A stretch of 64,000 bases of DNA from Haematobia irritans (GCF_050003625.1 NC_134397.1:69786669-69850668), one strand, 5' to 3'; positions 10,400 to 21,172 are shown, counted from the first letter of the stretch. Numbers and translations: made by a program. Notes: a model not told the origin generated them from the letters alone.

Positions 10400-11870
10400 C
10401 ACAGAATTCTCTTCGTTAATTTTACGAAGAATTCTTTCTTAAAACAACGAAATTTTCATTTATTTTTTTAACGATTTTTTTACGGAGAACATTTTACGAA
10501 TATACGAAACGTCTATGTTACGAAATATTCTACATTAATGTTTCTTCGTAAAAGTTTCGAACTTTTAATGAAACTTTCTTCAAATTTCATGATTTTTCTG
10601 AACAAGTTTTTACGAAATTATGAACACATTACACTGAAAAAAAGCATACTCGGTTCCAAAGATTTTGTCTTTACTTTAAAAAATTTGGTATTGATTCCGA
10701 GCCAAAGAAGCGGAGAATACAAGTAAGGATACTTTTAAGACACAATTCTCTTTTAAATTTAGGTTTTGTGTACTTGATTCTAGGAAGCAAATTTTAATTT
10801 TTCGCTTTCTCAGCTTTTTTCTTCATATGCTATCAAAGTCCTTTAAAAACGAGTTAACGGCAACTTTATTTTCCAAATTAAGACTCGACTTCCAGTAGAA
10901 ATTATGCTATGTTTGAAGTAAAAAACTTCTTTAAAATAAAGTTTTGAAAAACATGTCCTATATTTGAACGATTTTTTGCTTTGTTGTCAAGATGCAAAAA
11001 GACAACAAATTTAAAGACAATTTCATTAAATTTAAAGAATTTTTCTGAATTATTAAAGTCAAGTTGACCTTAGCCTATACATTTTTTCTTTTATGTTAAG
11101 ATACCAATTTTTTAAGTCAAATCACTTAATTATAAGGACAATACGACTTCATTGAAAAGTTTATCGACTTTTGGACAAGGAAAATAACTTTATTTTAGAG
11201 AAATGCGTCTTCTATGCTAGGCAAAATTTGTATTCGTATTTTAAAGACATGAAATCTTTGACCTCACGACAATATTTTTTTCAATGTACGAAACATTCTG
11301 CGTTAAAATTTCTTCATAAAAAGTATTTTCTTTATAATAACGAAGAAGTTTCATTGAAGTTGTAAAATTTCCGTTCGCGACATAAAATTACCTCTGATAA
11401 TGTGCTTGAGTGTATTCCTTTATTTTATTTTTGTATGCATGTCTATGCTACTTCTCATTTGGGTGATAACTCGCTATGAATAAAAGTGAAGCAATAAAAC
11501 TAAAAATTATTCAAAAACATAAGGTTTAAAGTAGTGATGACTTTGTTCACACTTGTTTCTACAACCAAATGCACTTTCGATTATAATTTTCTTTTTTTAT
11601 AAAAGTTCGAAAAAAATGTTTTTCATAAAGAGTACGAAACATTTTCATAAAAAGAATGAAATTGTTTCATAAAAGTACGAAGATTTTTCATAAAAAGTAC
11701 AAAGATTCTTCACAAAAAGTACGATTTTTTTTCTTAAAAACTACAAAAAAAATTGGAAGAACTTTTCTACGAAATATTTCGTACTTTTAATGAAAAGTTT
11801 CTTTGGTTGTAAAACAATGACAAATTTCGTACTTTTTTTTGTTCTTTTTACGAAGAAAATTCTTTCGGTG
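10400..11870. mobile_element. W: inverted-repeat element inside HINE 4, with nested Z1
   Basis: Left end CACAGAATTCTCTTCG; right end, reversed, CACCGAAAGAATTTTCTTCG. Interior is made of CGAA/TTCG and CATAAAAAGTACGAA words. Length 1471 bp including Z1 (655 bp). No transposase; no clear target duplication beyond the CCAC overlap of the host motif. Confidence 0.6.
10632..11286 (+). mobile_element. Z1: 655-bp TA-flanked element
   Basis: Termini CACTGAAAAAAAGCA and (reversed) CATTGAAAAAAATATTGTCG, with TA on both sides (10630-10631, 11287-11288). A 635-bp relative in opposite orientation is at 32611-33245. Inside it, GGTATTGATTCCGAGCCAAAGAAGC marks the family. Non-coding. Confidence 0.8.
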
Positions 11871-11960
11871 CATAGGCGGGGGTTATACTAACTTTATCAT
11901 TTCGTTTGTAATACATCGAAATATTGGTCTCAGATCTAATAAAGTATACATATTCTGGGT

Positions 11961-13010
11961 CTTGATTTATATTGGGACTATATAAAATTTTGAACCGATA
12001 CGGACCAATTTTAAATGAACATTAAAACGCATATACTGACATCACGTACTGAATTTCAACCGCATCGGATGAAATTGCTCCTTCACGAGGCTACGGAGAT
12101 CAAATCCGGGCATCGGTTTATATGGGAGCTACATATAATTATGGATCGATATCTACCAATTTTTACATGGATATCTGAGATCATGTATTAACACCACTTA
12201 CAAAATTTAAAGTGGATCGAATGAAATTTACTCTTTCCAGAAGAGACGGATGTCAACTTTTGGGATCAGGTTATAAAGGGACCATATGTATTTATGCACC
12301 GATTGGAAGCAATTTTTATATGATTGGTAGAAGGTATATGCAGACATCATTTGCGGATAGTATTACAACTGAGCCATATCGGCCTACATTTATAGCCCTC
12401 AAATAAATCTACCTTCGGATTAGACTTCCGGAGCTTCTTGGAAGAGGAAATTTCGTCCGATCCGATTGAAATTTGGTACGTGATGTACGTATATGCTCTC
12501 TAATAACCGCGCAAAATTGGTCCAGATGGGTCCATAATTATATATAGCCTCCATATAAAACTGTCCCCAGATTTGATTTTTCAATCCTCTGGAAGCAGCA
12601 CATTTATGTGCATATGCCCCCTAACAATTGTGAAAAAATTGGTTCAGAATTGGGCTAAATTTCATCCGATCCATTTCAAATTTGGTATGTAGGTGATGTA
12701 CGTATATGACCTCTAATTATACATAGCCCCAACATAGACCGCTCCACGGATTTGCCTGCTGGAGCCTTGTGAAGGAGCAAATTTCATCCATTGTAGTTGA
12801 AATTCTGTACGTAATGTCAGTAATGCGGTTTAATATTTATGCAAAAATTGGTCCCTATCGGTTCATAATTTTATATATCCCCAATATAAACCGATCCCCA
12901 AGATTTTACTCCTGACGCCTCATGGAGGCAAAAATGTCATTCTGTTGCGTTGGCTACGGCCTTTTAATTATAGATACCTCTATATAAAGCTATAAAATTA
13001 TCTGATAAGC
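11961..13010. repeat. 153-bp arrays in head-to-head orientation
   Basis: 11961-12370 reads in the GGGACTATATAAAATTTTGAACCGATACGG direction. 12370-13010 reads in the opposite direction (ATAATTATATATAGCCTCC). Units are strongly diverged with indels. An inversion or a collision of two HINEs would explain it. Confidence 0.7.
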
Positions 13011-13195
13011 TAATTTTATTTTATTTTATATTTATTGAGAAATATATACAGAACAATTATTTAAGTTTTAGTTGTCACAATTATTATTTTTAATATATTC
13101 GAAGCCTCCTCGATTCGAAACAAGTAGTACGTGGGAGGTACTTCACAAAGCGATCAAGGATTAAAGTGGTTTATATAGGTATTTAATTTGTCTTT

Positions 13196-13512
13196 TTATA
13201 CCCTTCACCACTACGGTGGTACAGGTTATAATAAGTATGTCCACTTGTATTTAACCTAGAAGGAGCAGCCTGAGACCCATTGTTTAGAATACCGATCGTC
13301 TTAAAATTTAATCTGAGTTAATTTACCGATGTCTGTCTGTCTGTCTGTATATGTATTTTTTTATGCAAAGTACAGCTCGCGGTTTAAGTACGATCATCCT
13401 CAAAATTGATAGCATCTCTTCGGGAGAAAGACAATCGCTATTGATTTGGGAAAAAACCAATTGTGCTCGACTCCGACTCCGGGTAATATAACTCAATTTC
13501 ATTTCATACATA
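13196..13512 (+). mobile_element. HINE fragment, subfamily 3, 5' part
   Basis: TTTTATACCCTTCACCACTACGGTGG, then ACCGATCGTCTTA and (GTCT)n at 13329-13349. It breaks off where a reverse-oriented HINE 3' end begins at 13513. Confidence 0.65.
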
Positions 13513-13726
13513 GACAAGTAAAGAAAGTTCAAAGTCGGACGGGGCTCATTGTATTATACTCTCCAACACATTGTGGACAAAATTATTGATATCATCTCAA
13601 ATCCTTTAAATTTGTTGCGAGATATATAAAGATTTATATTTGAATCTGAACCGATTTAGACAAAATTGTATACACTTCTACAAAATTTATGTACATTAAA
13701 TTTAAGTCTAACGTTACACCCAGAGA
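13513..13726 (-). mobile_element. HINE fragment, subfamily 3, 3' end (reverse)
   Basis: ACAAGTAAAGAAAGTTCAAAGTCGGACGGGGCTCATT is the subfamily-3 terminus with its hairpin (AGTCGG...) decayed on one arm, followed by TTATACTCTCCAACAC. Similar to 37798-37990. Confidence 0.6.
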
Positions 13727-13946
13727 AGGAATATGATCACCTCACACATGTTTTAAGAGCAAAATGTTATTTTTAGGTGGTGACCATGTAACATGGTTTT
13801 CGCAACCATGTTATTTTCTCGGAAATCATGTATCTGATTTCGGCAAGCAGGTTATATTTGACGAGAAAATAACATTTTAGTGACAAACATGTTACATGGT
13901 CACCATACAAAAATAGCATGAGGTGATCATGTTCCTTCTCTGCGTG
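13727..13946. mobile_element. P1: palindromic foldback MITE, P family
   Basis: 220 bp, TA on both sides (13725-13726, 13947-13948). Left end CACCCAGAGAAGGAATATGA; right end is its inverse (...GTTCCTTCTCTGCGTG). The arms extend across most of the element (CATGTAACATGG against CCATGTAACATG), so a transcript would fold into one hairpin. Relatives at 33716, 46107 and 48317. Confidence 0.88.
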
Positions 13947-13959
13947 TATGGGACGAAAC

Positions 13960-14690
13960 ATAATTTTAGTAGAAACCAAATAAGGAAAGTTTGGCGGGAC
14001 CGACTATAATACACCCGGCACAACTTTGTATTTAGATCTACATTTCGATAAAATCTCAACTCCTTCAAATTTGTTGAGTGCTACACATAAACGTTTATGT
14101 TTCCATTAATTAATATTTAAAACTGACGCAGGGTATAAATATGGGAAATATTTATAATTTTTGGCAATTTCGCAAAAACGCATTTATGATTCATCAGTCG
14201 ATAAATGTGTATTGGAGGTATACGAAAAATTTGAGTCATTTCGTCTTAATAGTGATACTCACTCACCCACAGTGAGTGAGTATCACTCAGAAAATTTTCA
14301 ATAGAATACAATTTTGACAACATTTCCTAAAGAAATAAAATATTGACCAAAATTCTCTACAGAAATAAAATTTTGACAAAATTTTCTATAGAAATAAAAT
14401 GTTGACAAAATTTTCTATAGAAATAAAATGTTGACAAATTTTTCTATAGAAACAAAATCTTAAAAAAATTTTCTATAGAAAAAAAAAATTCAAAAAATTA
14501 TCAATAAAAATAAAATTTTGACACAATTTTTATATAGTAAATAAAATTTTGCAAAATTTTCTATAGAAATAGAATTTTGACAAAATTTTATATACAAATA
14601 CAATTTTGACAAAATTTCCTATAGATAATAAATGTTTGAAAGAATTTTCTGTCAATATTCGACATGTATATATGTAGGTATATGGCTTTA
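13960..14690 (-). mobile_element. HINE 3' part with 29-bp array (reverse)
   Basis: CCAAATAAGGAAAGTTTGGCGGGACCGACTATAATACACC is a decayed subfamily-3 terminus. It is followed by host-specific sequence and the 29-bp array at 14290-14665, the same order as in HINE 8 and 27766-28500. Confidence 0.6.
14290..14665. repeat. 29-bp minisatellite
   Basis: About 12 degenerate units of AATTTTCTATAGAAATAAAA type with a period near 29 bp and the palindrome TCTATAGA in each. Equivalent arrays: 28245-28490, 34380-34555, 36837-37100, 41165-41437, 44014-44250, 57220-57480. Confidence 0.85.
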
Positions 14691-15008
14691 AAATAAAATT
14701 AAAAAATAAAATCGATTGTTCGAAATATTTCAAAAAAATTGTTATGGTGGGCATTAAAATGGATCGATTCAGCCGATGCTAGTCTAACATTTTAGGAAAC
14801 ATAAAATGATCTCCTTAATTGGAGTTTGCTTTTCATTTACAGTCATACCGTAAATTGATCGAATGAATAATACAATAGAAACTAATTTGCGTAAAAACTT
14901 GTTTAGATACAAAAATGTGAAGTGTTTTAAAATAGTTGGCTTAGCCGGAGTCGAGCAAAATTTTTACGACTCCGACTCCAGCAAAATCTTCAGACTCAGA
15001 CTCCATGA
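14691..15008. other. No feature recognised
   Basis: AT-rich sequence. The ACGACTCCGACTCCAGC stretch near 14965-15010 is a short degenerate repeat of GACTC(C). Nothing else seen. Confidence 0.4.
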
Positions 15009-15420
15009 ATCCGACTCATGTTATTTTCTCTAAATAATGTATCTGATTTCGTCAATCATTTTTGTAGAGAAAACAACATTTTGACGACAAAAATATTCCA
15101 TGTTCACCGTCGAAAAATAACATTTTGCTCTTGAAACATGCACAAAAAAAATCAAGAAAAAATTTCCAATTAAAGTCTTAATTGAATTTTAAAAAATATT
15201 CAATTAAAAATTTAATTGATTCAAAAAATGTTTAATTGAAACAAAAATTAATAGTACCAATTAATTTTTTAATTGACTTCCAATTGTTTAATTGATACTA
15301 TCATTTCGGTGATTGAAGATATTTCAATTAAAAAATTAATTAGATAAATTAATTTCGTGAGTGAAGACAAAAAATATTATTTTGTGTGTGTTTGGGGTGA
15401 TCATATTACTTCTCTGAGTG
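15009..15420. mobile_element. P element, left-truncated, interrupted by CAATTAA MITE
   Basis: 15009-15140 and 15389-15420 (TTTGGGGTGATCATATTACT...CTCTGAGTG) join into the right arm of a P element. The left terminus is missing. The CAATTAA MITE at 15141-15388 lies between. Confidence 0.7.
15141..15388. mobile_element. CAATTAA MITE, complete 248-bp copy
   Basis: Termini CACAAAAAAAATC and (reversed) CACACAAAATAAT, flanked by TG on both sides (15139-15140, 15389-15390). The target inside the P element would read GAAACA-TG-TTTG, as other P copies do. Interior is CAATTAA/TTAATTG palindromes. This copy defines the empty site for HINE 1. Confidence 0.8.
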
Positions 15421-15640
15421 CATATGTATGTACACTTGATTTGGGGAAATATGGTAGAATATTTCATATTTGATATAAATTTTCAATGGGATTTTACTCC
15501 AATTTACTTGATCTTATACACAGCGAATAGATTTAACATACTATATAAGTGTGGCGAATTTGATGCAATTTCGTTCAGATTTAGTATATTTCCATACATT
15601 TCTTCTTCCGGTTGAGGCCACAATATCCACATTTTATACA
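15421..15640. other. Unassigned, possibly HINE-derived
   Basis: Contains CCACAATATCCACAT and GGCGAATTTGATGC words that resemble 38020-38160 of HINE 10. Too diverged to be sure. Confidence 0.35.
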
Positions 15641-15860
15641 AAATGATGATGATAGTTTTTTTCTAACATTGCGTTTTGTCCCAGGGCGTTAGCTGATTTA
15701 AATTTTAATTGTGGAGAATTTGTAGAAGTGTAAAAAATTTTGCCCAAATCGGTTCAGATTTAAATACATGTATATTCCAATTTATATCAATTGAGATGGT
15801 ATCAAATATCTTCCTTATAATATAGTCGGCTCCGCCTTACTTTAGACTTTGCTTACTTAT
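15641..15860 (+). mobile_element. HINE 3' end, subfamily 3
   Basis: GGAGAATTTGTAGAAGTG, CCCAAATCGGTTCAG, then ATATAGTCGGCTCCGCCTTACTTTAGACTTTGCTTACTTATT: the subfamily-3 terminus with one hairpin arm decayed. Confidence 0.6.
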
Positions 15861-16062
15861 TTATTAAAAAAATACTCCATATGGACTAAGTTAGAGTTTA
15901 ATATATAATTTTAGGGAGGTTTAAGAAACCTTGCTAAAGGCACCAGTTTCCACATCGCAAGTAATTCGATTGTGGATGACAGTCTTTAGTGGAACTTTGT
16001 GCGCAATCCATGATGGAGGGTACATAAGATTCGGCCTGGCCGAATTATCGGATGTATTGATT
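15861..16062 (+). mobile_element. HINE 3' end, subfamily 2
   Basis: CTCCATATGGACTAAGTTAG ... AAGTAATTCGATTGTGGATG ... CAATCCATGATGGAGGGTACATAAGATTCGGCCTGGCCGAA: the subfamily-2 terminus with an intact TTCGGCCTGGCCGAA hairpin, directly abutting a subfamily-3 end. Confidence 0.7.
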
Positions 16063-17040
16063 TGTGGAGCTCCATTCCTATTTTTATAGTGTACAAACAC
16101 TATACAGCATTCGATCCATCTATTCCATCCAGATGCAATTTTCAATTAGACAACAAAAACAAACAAAAATGATATAAAGACCATTGTTAAAATGAAACTC
16201 ACAATTGTCAATAAAATCCTATGATTAATGACGGAATTTGCAAACCTCTATGCGAGTACAAATGCGCGTGTGAGCAAGCGTTGGTTTGCAATGTGAACTA
16301 TTTTAAATGTCAAAGTTACGAACATTAATTACAGGCCCAAGCATTCGATTATACCACTCTCCGCCGCCTTGGGCGATCACCATCACAGTTCTATAGATGT
16401 GTGGTGTAATAAACATTAGTTGAGTAGAGTAATGACAATGACTGGACGGAACAGTCCACCTCACAGAACGGAACACCTCCGCTGGCATATGGAGTTAATC
16501 GATTATAATAACGATGCCAATGATTATGACGGTGATGACAGTCGATGGACTGCTAAAAAGCTCGAAAAAACGTTTACATTGTTGCACTCAAGACAAAAAT
16601 GGAAATTCAATAATTCTTCGAACAGGAAGTGAACAGGTTGGATTTGTCATCATTAGCTTTGATTTTGGGTTTACACCGATCTTGGCTAGTTTCCAAGCAA
16701 TCCCAGTTGAAAACCTTTGTCTGGGAAAGTAATTTTTGAAACTGGTTCTTTAAATGTGACATTAAGTCAGTGGGTTCCCTCAGGCTGATCGCTTTGCCTC
16801 AAATGGGTGGGTAATTAATAACTACCTTGGGATCCGTTAATGAATTTCTAATTCAATATTATCCAATTTGTGGTGTAATATATTGGTTTGCTAATTAATT
16901 TGAAATTAAAAATGTCTTTTACCAGTAGGGCGAATGTGGGTTAATTTCAGTTTTATTCAAATCTAAGTGCATCAGATATTTGTCGACACAGTCTGTATGG
17001 TGCCAACAAACAAAAAACCTGCTTTCCAATCATTCTCGTA
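16063..17040. other. No gene or repeat recognised
   Basis: Relatively complex sequence without known repeat termini. Frames of 60-74 codons (16303-16732) overlap on both strands and show no domain. Possibly host single-copy DNA. Confidence 0.45.
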
Positions 17041-17200
17041 ATGACGGCTAATATATTTGTATACCCGTCACTATAGGATGAAATATATGAACAGTTTGTT
17101 ATACCCTTCACCAATGGATGGGGCTATATTAACTTTGTCATTTCGTTTGTACAACATCTAAATATTGGTTTGAGACCCCATAAATTTAGACCAAAAACTC
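17041..17200 (+). mobile_element. HINE 5'-end fragments
   Basis: TATACCCGTCACTATAGGATG (17060) and TTATACCCTTCACCAATGGATGGGGC (17099), then TTTGTCATTTCGTTTGTAC and GAGACCCCATAAA: two successive 5' ends, the second followed by about 70 bp of body. Confidence 0.6.
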
Positions 17201-17560
17201 AAAAAACTACAAATTGGAAATTAAATAATATTTATCAGAGATGAAAATAATATTGGTAAAAAAGCTGTGTAGTGTAAACATATCTCTTTTCTCTACTAAA
17301 ATCAAATTGTTTATTTGTAAATAGAAACTTTAATTCGCTCCGTATCTTTTAAGATACAACCACTATTTTTCCAAAAAAACACATAATTTTTTTTTTTTTT
17401 TGAAAAATGTGGTTAACAGATGTTCTTTATTTGCCATTTTGCATATTATATATTTTTTCGGAGGAATCTTGTGCATTAAATGGTTAAAAAGTAGTTAGTG
17501 CGTGACTACTATTTTTTACTTTGTGAATGTGCGTGAGTGTGCGTGAATAAAAATTTTGCT
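17201..17560. other. AT-rich segment ending in a CACG/GTGCG cluster
   Basis: 17201-17480 has no recognised feature. 17485-17560 (GTGCGTGACTAC, GTGCGTGAGTGTGCGTGAAT) belongs to the CACG-type repeat of 2530-3020. Confidence 0.5.
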
Positions 17561-17565
17561 TCGTG

Positions 17566-17793
17566 CACTAATAGAAAAAGTTTCGTTATATTAACGAAAT
17601 GTGTCGTTAAAAGTCAGCCAATGAAATAAATTCGTTAATACAACGAAATTTTTCGTTAATATAGCGAATTTTCTGCAAATTAACGTAACGTTTCGTACTA
17701 TTAACGAATATTTTTATTGTATTAATGAAAATGTTTCGTTATATCAATTAAACTTTTTCGTTGGCTGACTTTTAATGAAATTTTCTTTGTGTG
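17566..17793 (+). mobile_element. M1: 228-bp M-family MITE
   Basis: Starts CACTAATAGAAAAAGTTTCG and ends TTAATGAAATTTTCTTTGTGTG. TA follows on the right and TG precedes on the left. Built from TTCGTTAATA/AACGAA words. Exactly the same length as M3 (40762-40989), which is in opposite orientation. Its end matches the 1415-bp Tc1-like relic at 26148-27562. Confidence 0.85.
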
Positions 17794-18141
17794 TATATGT
17801 TTACACCAAATTTTTAAATTTATATAAGGTTACATCTGCACATATTATTTGTATGTCAAATTCATCACAGTGGGAAACAAAACCGAGTGCACCACTTACG
17901 AGTATGTTTTATTTTCTTAAGAAAATTTTATGCCTATGTTGTATAAAAATAAGCCTGAATCTAGTTTTGTACTTTATGCATAATACATTAAAATCAAATG
18001 TTTTAATATTTTGCCCATAGTCTTTTGTTTCTAATTACGATTTTAATATGTCTTGATTACTTTGTACAATGCTTTATATAAATTCTTTTGGAACATCCGA
18101 CTAATTGAGCCGAATTTTACTCTTGATCTCATCGCCATTTT
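17794..18141. other. No feature recognised
   Basis: AT-rich; an 81-codon frame at 17775-18020 begins inside M1 and shows no domain. Confidence 0.4.
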
Positions 18142-18233
18142 TTAATGCAATGTCAAGCGCCTTTTCACCAGAGACCATAAATTCCCAATGTGATTGAGAT
18201 CGAGGCTTTGTGATGGCCATTTGAATGTCACCA
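18142..18233 (-). pseudogene. Tc1-like transposase C-terminal fragment
   Basis: The minus strand reads WPSQSLDLNHIGNLWSLVKR, the hallmark block around the third catalytic residue of Tc1-type DDE transposases (usual form WPSQSPDLNPIENLW). The catalytic glutamate of IENLW is replaced by glycine here. Everything upstream is lost: the fragment stops at the junction with a 5'-truncated SINE near 18233. About 30 codons remain, so it is a dead relic. Family membership is clear; the subfamily is not determinable. Confidence 0.75.
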
Positions 18234-18631
18234 TCTGGTGACATTTCTGAGGTTTCAAAGCTTCTCTAAATGGTTTCACTGCAATTTGGAACGCCGTTCG
18301 GACTCGGCTATACACGCAAAAAAATAATTCTTTCCTCCCAAACGAAATTTTAGACAAACAAAGTTCGTTTCTCATTTGCTTTTCGCTGTAAGGAAGTGTA
18401 TTTGGAAGAAAAGTATATACTTTTTGTGATAAACGTTTATTTTTTCCAGGATGTAAAAACAATTTCATAAAGACAAACTAAAAAAACAACATTGTTTTCT
18501 GGCTAATTGCATTTTCCCTCACATCTTTCTCACATCCACGAAGTTTTTTAGTTTTTAACACTTTTTCCTGTAATACCAACAATGTAGAAGAAATTATACG
18601 ATTTTATAAATTTTTAAAATTTTTTTACCTT

Positions 18632-18703
18632 TCGCCTGGACGGAGAATCGAACCGCGGACCATGCACTTTGTAAGCCAACACACTAACCACTGAGCTATG
18701 TAC
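18632..18703 (-). repeat. tRNA-like module (type 2) in Y
   Basis: On the minus strand: A box TAGCTCAGTGG, loop with GGCTTACAAAG, B box GGTTCGATTC, then GGCGAAAGG. Both pol III boxes intact. Confidence 0.7.
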
Positions 18704-18818
18704 CTGTTATGGTCATCAATAGATAAAAATCCAAATAAGTTATATTTATATAGCATAGCTTGCGGCGCCCACGAACCGAATAAACAAAGTTTATTTAACA
18801 GAAACAAACATTTAGTTT

Positions 18819-18890
18819 GGCACCGTGGAGCAGTGGTTGCTACGTCCGACTTGCATGCCAAGGGTCGTGGGTTCGATCCCTGCTTCGACC
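18819..18890 (+). repeat. tRNA-like module (type 1) in Y
   Basis: A-box-like TGGAGCAGTGG, loop CTTGCATG (TGC at the anticodon position), B box GGTTCGATCCC, followed downstream by a T-run (18895-18915) that could terminate pol III. Confidence 0.7.
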
Positions 18891-19382
18891 AAAGTTTTTT
18901 TTTTTTTTTTTTTTGTTTTTTACATATATTCCAGATATGTTCGGAAGATTCCGAAAATATGTTCAACATTACATTGTAGTATATTAAAATTTGAACTGTA
19001 AAATGTGTCTTATTAAAGACCTAAAGTCAGAAAAGAACAGTGTTTGATATAAACGAAATGGACTGTGTTGTTGTTCAAAAAATAACTTTTTTTATTGAAA
19101 AAATAAAAATTTTGTAACAAACGAATTTTTTTGGTGATAAAAGTTTAAAATTTTCGAAGCAATTCAAAAAACTCTAACAAAAGAACAACGTTTTCGGTAC
19201 ACGTTTTCCAAACGTTTTTTTTCTTTGCGTGTAAAAAGGAGGTACTTTGTCATTGAGCTTAACATGGAATCGGGCGCACTCAGTGATAAGAGAGAAGTTC
19301 ACCAGTGTGGTATCACAATGGACTGAATAGTCTAAGTGAGCCTGATACATCGGGCTGCCACCTTACCTAACTTTACCTAACC

Positions 19383-19458
19383 AAGGCATAACACATAAAT
19401 TTATTTGGCTTCTTTGTGGCATTATATACAATGATTTGAACTATTCTTTGTATGAGAT
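19383..19458. other. Short spacer
   Basis: AT-rich, nothing recognised. Confidence 0.4.
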
Positions 19459-21172
19459 TTTTATACCCTCCACCATAGGATGGGGGTATATTAACTTTGT
19501 CATTCCGTTTGTAACACATCAAAATATTGCTCTAAGACCCCATAAAGTATATATATTCTGGGTCGTGGTGAAATTCTGAGTCGATCTGAGCATGTCCGTC
19601 CTTCCGTCCGTCTGTTGAAATCACGCTAACTTCCGAACGAAACAAGCTATCGACTTGAAACTTGGCACAAGTAGTTGTTATTGATGTAGGTCGGATGGTA
19701 TTGCAAATGGGCCATATCGGTCCACTTTTACGTATAGCCCCCATATAAACGGACCTTCAAATTTGGCTTTCGATTGCTCTAGGAGAAGCAAATTTCATTC
19801 GATCCGGCTGAAATTTGGTACACGGTGTTAGTATATGGTTTCTAACAACCATGCAAAAATTGGTCCATATCGGTCCACTTTTACGTATAGACCCCATATA
19901 AACGGACCCCCAAATTTGGCTTGCGGTCGCTCTAAGAGATGCAAATTTCATCCGATCTGGCTGAAATTTGGTACATGATGTAAGTATATGGTCTCTAACA
20001 ACCATGCAGAAATTGGTCCACATCGGTCCATAATTATATATAGCCCCCATATAAACCGATCCCCCGATTTGGCTTGCAGAGCCTCTAAGAGCAACAATTT
20101 TCATCCGATCCGGCTTAAATTTGGTACATGGTGTTAGTATATGGTCTCTAATAACCATGCAAAAATTGGTCCATAGCGGTCCATAATTATATATACCCCC
20201 CGTATAAACCGATCCCCCGATTTGGCATGCGGAACCTTTAAGAGAAGAAAATTTCATCCGATCCGACTGAAATTTGGTACATGGTGTTAGTATATGGTCT
20301 CTAACAACCATGCAAAAATTGGTCCATATCGGTCCATAATTATATATAGCCCCCATATAAACCGATCACCAGATTTGGCTTGCGGAACCTTTAAGAGAAG
20401 AAAATTTCATCCGATCCGGCTGAAATTTGGTACATGGTGTTAATATATGGCCTCTAACAACCATGCAAAAATTGGTTCACATCGGTCCATAATTATATAT
20501 AGCCCCCATATAAACCGATCCCCCGATTTGGCTTGCGGAGCCTCTAAGAGAAGCAAATTTCTTCCGATCCGGCTGAAATTTGGTACATGGTGTTAGTATA
20601 TGGTCTCTAACAACCATGCAAAAATTGGTCCATATCGGTCCATAATTATATATAGCCCCCATATAAACCGATCACCAGATTTGACCTCCGGAGCCTCTTG
20701 GAAGACCACAATTCATCTGATTCAGTTGAAATTTGGTACGTGATGTTAATATATGGCCTGAAATATTGGTCGATATCGGTCCACAATTATATATAAGCCC
20801 CATATAAACCGATCCCCAGATTTGACCTCCGGAGCACCTTGGAGATCAAAATTCTTCCCATTCGGTTGAAATTTGGTACGTGATGTTAGTATAGAGTATC
20901 CAACAACCATGCAGGAAATGGTTCCTATCAGTCCATAATAATATATAGCTCCCATATAAACCGATCGCCAGATTTGACCTGCTGTGCCTTTTGGAGAAGC
21001 AAAATTCATCCGATCTGGATGAAATTTGGTACGAGGTGGTAGTATATGATATTTAACAACCATGTGAGTTGAAATTTGTGGATGACAGTCTTTCGTAGAA
21101 GTTTCTACGCAATCCATGGTGGAGGGTACATAAGATTCGGCCTGGCCGAACTTACGGCCGTATATACTTGTT
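19459..21172 (+). mobile_element. HINE 7, subfamily 2
   Basis: TTTATACCCTCCACCATAGG at the 5' end, short GTCCGTCC tract near 19593, and about eight 153-bp units (19740-21060; AGCCCCCATATAAACCGATC spaced exactly 153 bp at 20041-20653). It ends CCATGGTGGAGGGTACATAAG, hairpin TTCGGCCTGGCCGAA and GTATATACTTG. The minus strand stays open for 199 codons (19757-20356) with a 51-residue periodic sequence; I regard this as a by-product of the period. Confidence 0.75.

Larger units (their letters stand above)
10390..11960 (+). mobile_element. HINE 4, 5' end split by element W
   Basis: 10390-10399 (TTATACCTCC) and 11871-11960 (CATAGGCGGGGGTTATAC, CATTTCGTTTGTAATACATCG) together rebuild the standard HINE 5' end. 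W (10400-11870) sits inside the CCACCATAGG motif. The array that follows is in the wrong orientation, so the element is rearranged. Confidence 0.6.
18313..19231 (+). mobile_element. Y: complete 919-bp TA-flanked element with two tRNA-like modules
   Basis: Termini CACGCAAAAAAATAATTC and (reversed) CACGCAAAGAAAAAAAACG, TA duplicated (18311-18312, 19232-19233); the intact SINE supplies the empty site. It has two tRNA-like modules on opposite strands, 18632-18703 (-) and 18819-18890 (+), about 115 bp apart and diverging. No transposase. Relatives at 8229-8774 and 53985-54210; an inverted Y core lies inside X2 and X3. Confidence 0.85.
18234..19382 (+). mobile_element. SINE copy, 5'-truncated and split by Y
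   Basis: 18234-18312 (ACATTTCTGAGGTTTCAAAGC ... GGACTCGGCTATA) and 19234-19382 (AAAAGGAGGTAC ... GGGCTGCCACCTTACCTAAC) join into the SINE body seen at 1870-2220. The tRNA head is missing. The 919-bp Y element is inserted at the TA of GGCTATAAAAAGG. Confidence 0.85.
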
